Of a DNA stretch of 64,000 nt, positions 57,987 through 64,000 are shown one piece after another. Where the stretch lies: positions 124,001 through 188,000 of the forward strand of contig JAMWFC010000089.1 in NCBI GenBank assembly GCA_027475525.1. The letters run 5' to 3'. The DNA is from Macrolepiota albuminosa (Eukaryota > Basidiomycota > Agaricomycetes > Agaricales > Agaricaceae). The translations under genes and the position numbers were made by a program. The number at the start of each line of letters is the position of its first letter. Within the stretch, counting starts at the first letter, position 1. The notes below the pieces were generated by a model. The model was given only the letters and a program-made list of their open reading frames with translations. It searched no databases and was not told the origin of the DNA.

Positions 57987-58102
57987 ACACGCTCCCGGTC
58001 CAGGCAGGCTCAGTACCGCGCGTTCCGGGCTTCCCAGGCCATGAGGGGTGCGACTTCATTAGTTTGCGGGGGCGTCAGGAAATGCGTTGGCGTACACGAC
58101 AT
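57987..58102 (-). pseudogene. Gypsy-A antisense gene, first exon
   Basis: ATG at 58,102 on the minus strand, followed by MAWEARNARY, a TGA at 58,010-58,012 (CGA expected, frame continues ACLDRERV), then Gypsy-B. The frame resumes at 35,372. Position and frame fit a start exon, but only by reasoning across the insertion. Confidence 0.45.
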
Positions 58103-58231
58103 GGTTGAGTTTGATGGTAAAATTTTTTTTTCGATACATGGCAGGTCAGGTGCTGGATCCCACGACTGGACCCCGGTCCAAACTGCCAGCTACGCACGCC
58201 TCGGAGGGTCTCGGCGCTGAGGGGGGGGTGA

Positions 58232-59031
58232 TGTCACGACCCCTCCCCCCCGGATCTACCCCAGGACACCCCCGGAACACCATTCGGGACCCTCCCTCCA
58301 ACCCCACAGGACGCGCCCTGCCATCATGACTACCAACACTGCCATCACCCGCATCAAGAACCGCCATCAGCCGCCATCAGCCCCAATCAACAATCAGATC
58401 ACACGACTCGCTTCCGGCCATCACGCATCACGCATCACAGCTCCCTCCGCACCAATTGATTGTGCGCCCCACACACGCGATCCAAGTATACAGTCCCGGC
58501 CCGCTACTCAATGACTCCCAGAACCCCGAGACTCGGTCCCATAGTACTTATAGCATAGTTCCCCATTGTATTTGTTAGTCTTGATATTACACTGATTACA
58601 CTGCTTTCACTTGGTTACTTGAATTGTTGCGTGCCCTCTACTTGACTGGTATGCATTGACTGGCACGCTTGACTGGCACGCTTGGATAATCACGTGCTCT
58701 AAGATTGGTACGCACTTCACGACTTTAACTTACTGACTTGGTCTCGTCTTAGAACCTCCGGTTCACGACTGTGCTCTAAGATTGGTACGCACTTCACGAC
58801 TTTAACTTACTGACTTGGTCTCGTCTTAGAACCTCCGGTTCACGACTCGACCCCCACCCTACCCTCAGCTACTCACAACCCAAAACCCCCGGACCAAGTC
58901 CCCTCTCCCGGGATTGCCCCCATCCGCGTCTTGAACCCCGGAGTTCCAGACACCCGAGTATCCATGGGTCAAGTCCGCATTGTAAGGGCGATTGCTTTCC
59001 CAGAAAGCCCCTGACTCAGCGGAACCTGACA
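58232..59031 (+). repeat. 3' LTR of Gypsy-A
   Basis: Preceded by the purine tract GAGGGGGGGGTGA, ends AACCTGACA, then GATCC. 723 bases after discounting the 77-base duplication. Lacks about 21- and 14-base stretches present in the 5' LTR. Confidence 0.9.
58694..58847. repeat. 77-base tandem duplication 12, in the Gypsy-A 3' LTR
   Basis: Copies 58,694-58,770 and 58,771-58,847. Confidence 0.95.
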
Positions 59032-59036
59032 GATCC

Positions 59037-59395
59037 GAAAACAAACAACTTCTACATTTTTGAAGTTTGGAGATGGCAAGGAGGCACGATTGGAAAAATA
59101 CAGTACTCACAATCCATCCTTCAAATACCACTACAGGGCATCAACAGAAAAAAAAGGAGAGTCGATGGAAATCCTTACTTTGAAGAAACTTAGTGTGGAA
59201 TCTGATGTTCACAGTGATGTTGTAAATGTCCGCAATCATAAACACCACAGTATGTATCTTGATCCTTGTCTATCTTCTGTGACTTATCATATATACCCAC
59301 AGCTACAGAATGGTTTAGACTTAACCTGGAGCAGAATTGAGCAAATGCAGTTGCTGGCAAGAAAGCGCTTCGTCTCAAAATGGCAGCTTATCTGA
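59037..59395 (+). pseudogene. 3' part of the host ORF split by Gypsy-A
   Basis: In frame with 24,493-24,775 when the GATCC duplication is counted once: HRI then RKQTTSTFLKFGDGKEARLE, on to LLARKRFVSKWQLI and TGA at 59,393. No domain recognised. See the 5' part. Confidence 0.5.
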
Positions 59396-61439
59396 CATAT
59401 ATGGACATGCAGCTATACGCCACTGAATACAACACGCTAGTTGAGCATTATGTTTCACCATAGGTCTGCTGAGGCACATTTTTGCAGTACCACTTGAACT
59501 ATATTAGTGTATGCAGATATCAGAATAGTATATTGGAGTTACTATAATATAGATTGTGTTGAGGGATATGACCTGCCAGACCGGATCCGACAGAGATATG
59601 TTTTTCCTCTTATCTTTTATTTATCTTTTATTTTGACACTTCACATGGATACCTCTGCAGCTCGCCACATTTCATATGTGGTGAGTGATTGGTATTTGTC
59701 AGTCTTTAACTCACAAACCTTGAATAGATATTCTAAGAAACACAAAAGCTACCCTCAGTCAACCATACATTACCGAGTGACTGAGGATGAGCACAATGTC
59801 AAAGGTTGAGTTTTGGTGAGAGGTGCATCGCATTGAAATTATGTAATCACAAGTTAGTATTGCTGTGTAGGTAACCAAATAAATAAGTCGTGTTTTGTCA
59901 CGTTCTTCTTCGACGGTCAGCGTCTATTCGTCCTCGGTCAGCTCTCCTGCCTCTTGCAGCCATCCTCGCATTCTCCACAGTCAGCTTTTATTTCCTTAGC
60001 CCTCCGACACACAAGTCATTTACGTACCATCATTAGTATACTCATATCCTCCTGTAGACATAACTCTACACCGGGACATAACTCTACAGATCGAAATTTG
60101 TAGATGAAGCCAGATACAATAAATAAATGAGATTCCCTGATATACCGTAACTAAGTTGGCGTCCTGAAAATGTTTGTCCATCATCTTGCACTAGGGTTAC
60201 CTTCCGGCAGGCAGCTTCCATAAATATTAAGTGCACATGAGAGAAAGTGGGTTGGCCTGATTGTCACGAGGAACGAGAGACGGGCAGAGTGCGATCTTTG
60301 AGTGAGGTCACTGAGGTGGCGGTGCGGTCATGAAAAATTCCTTTCTCTCTCCGCAACCGCCAACCACCGCAGTCTTCACGGTACCCTAGCACAAGTTCAG
60401 CCTGTGGTGGATTAGTTTTTTTCCCGCCCCTCCTGCCCTCAGAAAGGAAGAAGAGAGCCTTCAAAATCACTAACAGCGGTTCTCACAACAACCAGACAAG
60501 CTCAAATCTTCAAGGCGAGGCATCTCAACATAAGTCACCGCTCCTCCTCCTCCGCAGATCATCTGACCGTCCTCGTCATAGCGCAGACAATAACGTCGAA
60601 GTTGACGCAAATCCCAAGAGTAAAGAGAGAGACGACCTCAGCAATCGAGCATGCAAGCGACAGCAGGCAGCTCAAGCCATACTGGCGCTCGCGGTTGCAA
60701 CAAAAGGAACGTGCCAGTAATACAACTGTTAGCCAGATCGTGGGCCAGATAACGATGGCTCGGAAGGTTACGTTTTCACCCACCCACCCTCCTGGGAATC
60801 GCGGCTAACTACCTGGCTCAGCAGATGATAGCTTCACGCCATTGCCGGTTAGAATCACAGTCACCCAAGGGTTCGGAGCACCCGCAAACGGGTCTCGCCC
60901 AATCGTCAATAAGCAATACTATTGTCATGATAATGTAATAACATCAATACAGACGAACTTTCTTGCGTACAAGCGGTGAAGTCAAAAAAAAAAACTTTTT
61001 GCGGTATAGCTTCCATCTCCCACCAATCTCAATACATATCATTAATCATTCTGGACCATCATGATTGCACCAGCAAGTATGTAGGTCCAAATGTGATACC
61101 CAAACTTACATTGACGGCAATCTTCGGTGTTCCCACAATTGATCCTATGGAAACATGTCTAAACATGGAATATGCATATCGTTGACCCAACTCCTTCATT
61201 GAAAAATCGTGGACATCACTTGACAACAAGAAAATTCAGAAAGTGAGTACTCAGTCCAATTAAACTCAAGATCACTGCTGGATGGTCACGTAGCTTCATT
61301 CCCTTAATCTAATCCTGACTTTGATGGCGAAGAAATCAAGAAAATCATATGGGTTGGTGCCGCACTCTTTATCTAAAGATGATAGTCTCATGAGTATGGA
61401 AACAGGCTAGAGAAGGTCAATTTTGCCCCAGCTGTGGTT
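59396..61439. other. Host flank, no gene firmly recognised
   Basis: Holds a short frame at 59,507-59,809 without motifs, a CCTCAGTCA hairpin (59,753-59,786), and a GC-richer stretch at about 60,230-60,840 with an open frame (PRHSADNNVEVDANPKSK...) that could be an exon of an unrecognised gene. Several A/T-rich spacers with no feature. Confidence 0.45.
59753..59786. other. Hairpin CCTCAGTCA / TGACTGAGG
   Basis: Nine-base perfect inverted repeat with a 16-base loop, matching the core of the hairpin in the Copia LTR. Confidence 0.4.
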
Positions 61440-62219
61440 ATGACCTTCGATTTCCCTTCTGAAATAGAAGACATGATTCTCGAATGGGCGGCACAGATGT
61501 TTCCTCAAGATGCAGTCAATCTATCTGTCTTATGCAGACACATACAGTCATATGTTGAGTCCATCATGTATGAAAGTCTGGCCATAGCCTCTAATAACAA
61601 CACAATGGGGCTCTATATTGCACGCATTGAACGCATCTTACCGACTCTCATTTCATGCCCACCATTGTTTTTTGCGGCGCATGTTCGTAATCTTTGGATA
61701 AGGTCAGATGTTCTTTTGGACATTGTGTGCATTGTCTTATTGAAATGTACCGCCATTCAACACTTAGGTCTGACGTCAACAGAGGAGGGTTACGTGCCAA
61801 TGGTCTCTCCAACAACCCATACACTGATCTCACTCCACATTGGCAGACACACAGTGGAAGAAATGGCCCAATGTGGACTGGTGTTCCCAAATCTGTTGTT
61901 TTTGACTTTGCACTTTTCCCCTCCCCACATGCGTGTTCCACCCCTGAATTGGATCCCTTCTTTGAAGACAATCTTATTGGAATTGGAACACTTTCCTCTT
62001 GTCAACCACAATGGCTGGAAGCAAGACATCGAGACAATTCTTTCCATTGCTACTGGATTGCAGTTGCTCGTACTGAATGCATCGGGACGGGCAATGTCTG
62101 TCGTGAAGGAATACATGAAAGGCAGAAATTTTTCCAAGGATATTAAAGCTGCATTGAGTAATAATTTGGACATGGAGCTAGAATGGAGACGCCTTTTCAA
62201 AGGCAAGAATCGTTTCTAA
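61440..62219 (+). CDS. F-box-like protein of the agaric type, probable
   Basis: ATG at 61,440 (a GTG lies two codons upstream), 259 residues, no intron needed. The N-terminus (FPSEIEDMILEWAAQMFPQDAVNLSVLCRHIQSYVESIMYE) resembles the degenerate F-box that opens a very large agaric family, followed by Leu-rich segments (IQHLGLTS, LISLHIGRH, LLFLTLHFS). Such proteins are usually 300-450 residues, so this one may be short at the C-terminus. An adaptor role in ubiquitin ligation is the family expectation, not shown here. Its flanks are AT-rich noncoding sequence. Confidence 0.6.
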   Translation: MTFDFPSEIEDMILEWAAQMFPQDAVNLSVLCRHIQSYVESIMYESLAIASNNNTMGLYIARIERILPTLISCPPLFFAAHVRNLWIRSDVLLDIVCIVLLKCTAIQHLGLTSTEEGYVPMVSPTTHTLISLHIGRHTVEEMAQCGLVFPNLLFLTLHFSPPHMRVPPLNWIPSLKTILLELEHFPLVNHNGWKQDIETILSIATGLQLLVLNASGRAMSVVKEYMKGRNFSKDIKAALSNNLDMELEWRRLFKGKNRF

Positions 62220-63021
62220 AACTGGTACAAGGTTCTTCCTTTTCTGTGTTTGCCAGAAAAATAACAAAAGATAAGACATATGTGTTGAAGGTTGAGTGCT
62301 AATGTCGAGGGCTCTGTCACAGAGTGATAAGGAAACAGATTCTATAGTATTTGTACAATGTACCTCACAATGTTTTTGTGAAGACGAAATAGCTTTTATA
62401 GTTTAATGGAAGTGTGATTGACCACTGAGCCATAGTAGTCAGTTGCACCATAAACATGTTTTCCTTAGTTCTATTCGTCTTGTAAACTGGTATGTACAAC
62501 ATACCATGTGTTACTTAATAAAATCTCAAACAGCCTAGTTGTGGTGCTGCGTTGTGTCAGAATTCAGACCCTAAGAACAAATGTGAGTTTATTCTATGGG
62601 CACAGTTAGTTTGTATAGAAATTGTATAGTAAGTGTAGTTGCTAACCCCTCAATCTGGTATGATTGACTGAGGGGCTCATCTAATGTGGTTGTATATATA
62701 TATACGTATTGTAGAACAATGGGAGCTGGTTAGGAGAAAGGAGAGTGTGGCACAAAGCATTGGTGACGGTGGCCAGTGGCTCCATCAAATCTCGAACTCC
62801 AACTTTCCTTTCTTGCTCCATTGGTGACCTATGAAGTCATTGACAAACCATTGTTGGTTGTCAGCAGCGGCATACGGCTCCGGCACCGCTCAGCTAGGAA
62901 ACAGCCCACCAGCAAATCCCCCTTCATGTTTTTTGAAACCCCTGAGGCCTGACACGTGATAGTACGATTCCTTTTGCATAAATAAGCTTTACAATTCATC
63001 AGGTCTTTTGCTCTTGTGGAA
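62220..63021. other. Intergenic, no gene recognised
   Basis: 3' flank of the F-box-like gene and probable promoter of the kinase-like gene. Holds a CCCCTCA...TGAGGGG hairpin (62,646-62,674) followed by TATATATATATA at 62,693-62,704. Confidence 0.5.
62646..62674. other. Hairpin CCCCTCA / TGAGGGG
   Basis: Seven-base stem, imperfectly extendable, same core as the hairpins at 2,481, 23,378 and 59,753. Confidence 0.35.
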
Positions 63022-64000
63022 ATGCCTCTCAGCCTCGACGTTCCAGACAATACTGAAGTTTCTCGGCTTCTTCGTAAGGGTGTGGTTAAGGACGACTACC
63101 GAGTCACCTTGAAAGATATCGTCTTCCTCAAGAAGACCGAGAACAACAACCATATCTTCAAGGCGAAAATGTCTGGACAAGACGTCATTGTCAAGTTCGC
63201 CTATGAAGATATGGATGACATTGCCATTCCCCGGCTCAAGTATGAGTCACAGATTTACGTTGACTATTTGAAGCCACTCTGGGGTGTTCATGTACCACAG
63301 TTCTATGGTTTCTATCTGTACAACCCTTCAGACCCGGACGAACTATCTTGTGCATGTATCGTCCTTCAATATTGTGGGGAACCTGCGGTCTCCGATCTAT
63401 CACAGCTGAAGGATTATCGTGGTCACGAGTATGGTCTCAAACGGTTCAGGCAAGAGTTACATTATATATGGTGAAAAATGCTTAAATAGACCATTTATTA
63501 CAGAAATGACACCATGGATGCGGTCTTTAGCTTGCATTCACCTCAAATAGGGCTTGTGCATGATGCGTTGGACGCTCCTCAACATATCTTGGATTTCGAA
63601 GGAAACCCATTCATCATAGACTTTGCAGGTGCAGAGCCTCGTGAGTGTCTAGCATGCGAAGACGGCGAACTGACGCGGGACGTGTTGCCCGCGAAAGAAG
63701 GAGAGATTTTGCAACCGTTGGGTTCTGATAGCGTAATGTGTTATGAGCTGTGGATGTTCCTCCAGTCCATCGAATACTGCCTTCCCTGTAAGTCCGATAT
63801 AAACAGTCAAGATGTAAGCATGAACGTTGACTTCACCTTTCACAACAGATGCAGTTGAATTTTACAGAAGAATGTATCTCTGCGATAGTATAACTTCAGC
63901 AGGCGACTTCTACGAGAAAGGACTTATTAAATGGCCGAGGTTCATGTCCGACCAAGAGATGTGGGATGAGTCTGTCAAACAGTGGAAACGTATTCATTCC
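63022..64000 (+). CDS. Protein kinase-like / phosphotransferase-fold protein, partial at window end
   Basis: ATG at 63,022. Exon 1 (to about 63,430-63,470) shows VFLKKTENNNHIFKAKMSG, QDVIVKFA (Lys of the ATP site), YESQIYVDYLKPLWG, VPQFYGFYLY and CIVLQYCGEP, a typical N-lobe of agaric kinase-like proteins. A second exon has VFSLHSPQIGLVHDALDAPQHILD and NPFIIDFAGAE, i.e. the catalytic and metal-binding loops, but HDAL replaces the usual HGDL. A clear intron follows (GTAAGTCCG...CACAACAG, about 63,788-63,848), then AVEFYRRMYL and MWDESVKQWKRIH to the window end. The first intron's exact borders are unclear, and a TGA could arise at the simplest junction, so this may be a pseudogene. Confidence 0.6.

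Larger units (their letters stand above)
24776..59031 (+). mobile_element. Gypsy-A: outer LTR retrotransposon carrying all nested insertions
   Basis: Bounded by LTRs 24,776-25,610 and 58,232-59,031, both TGTCACGACC...AACCTGACA, with GATCC on both outer flanks (24,771-24,775 and 59,032-59,036). These two LTRs resemble each other more than either resembles the copy at 32,964. Internal order: leader, gag, tandem protease, RT, RNase H, integrase, chromodomain, antisense gene, PPT, 3' LTR. Inserted in it are a solo LTR (32,964-33,731) and Gypsy-B (35,373-57,986), which itself holds Gypsy-C. Without these insertions and the 77-base duplications the element is about 10.6 kb. Confidence 0.85.

Overview
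The window is a piece of a filamentous basidiomycete genome, most likely an agaric (mushroom-forming Agaricomycete). Short GT-AG introns of about 45-75 bases with CTAAC/CTAAT-type branch sites, a Snf5 protein of the basidiomycete type, intron-containing tRNA-Pro genes and agaric families of Copia and Gypsy retroelements all point there. No species can be named from the sequence.

Layout. 1-2644: 3' part of a Ty1/Copia element with its LTR. 2645-about 4290: remnant of another retroelement on the minus strand, abutting the 5' side of a host gene. 4373-8133: SNF5-type chromatin-remodelling subunit with eight exons. 8961-9645: two intron-containing tRNA-Pro(AGG) genes on the minus strand. About 9.7-24.0 kb: an AT-rich, almost CpG-free block of decayed transposons, with four copies of one solo LTR, relic LTRs of two families that are intact further right, and a broken Tc1/mariner element. 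24,776-59,031: a three-level nest of Gypsy elements. Gypsy-A (plus strand, target duplication GATCC) contains a solo LTR (duplication CCCTT) and Gypsy-B (minus strand), and Gypsy-B contains Gypsy-C (plus strand, duplication TAGGG). Removing the nest rejoins one open reading frame, so it seems to have split a small host gene. 59.0-64.0 kb: host flank with an F-box-like gene and the start of a kinase-like gene.

Three patterns cut across the annotation. First, twelve perfect tandem duplications, all with a period of exactly 77 bases, lie in unrelated sequence. This looks like contig joins from a k=77 de Bruijn assembly rather than biology, and it breaks several frames artificially. Second, nearly all in-frame stops in the Copia, Gypsy-A and Gypsy-C pol genes are TGA at places where Arg (CGA) is expected, which is the footprint of CpG deamination. 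The oldest block has lost almost all of its CpG. Third, Gypsy-A and Gypsy-B both carry, between pol and the 3' LTR, an antisense spliced gene for a protein with two zinc-binding cysteine clusters, a basic patch and a coiled coil. Gypsy-C instead carries an intact 949-residue sense ORF of unknown function.

Limits: everything was read by eye. Element boundaries rest on TG...CA ends, target duplications and alignment by inspection, and family names on motif recognition.
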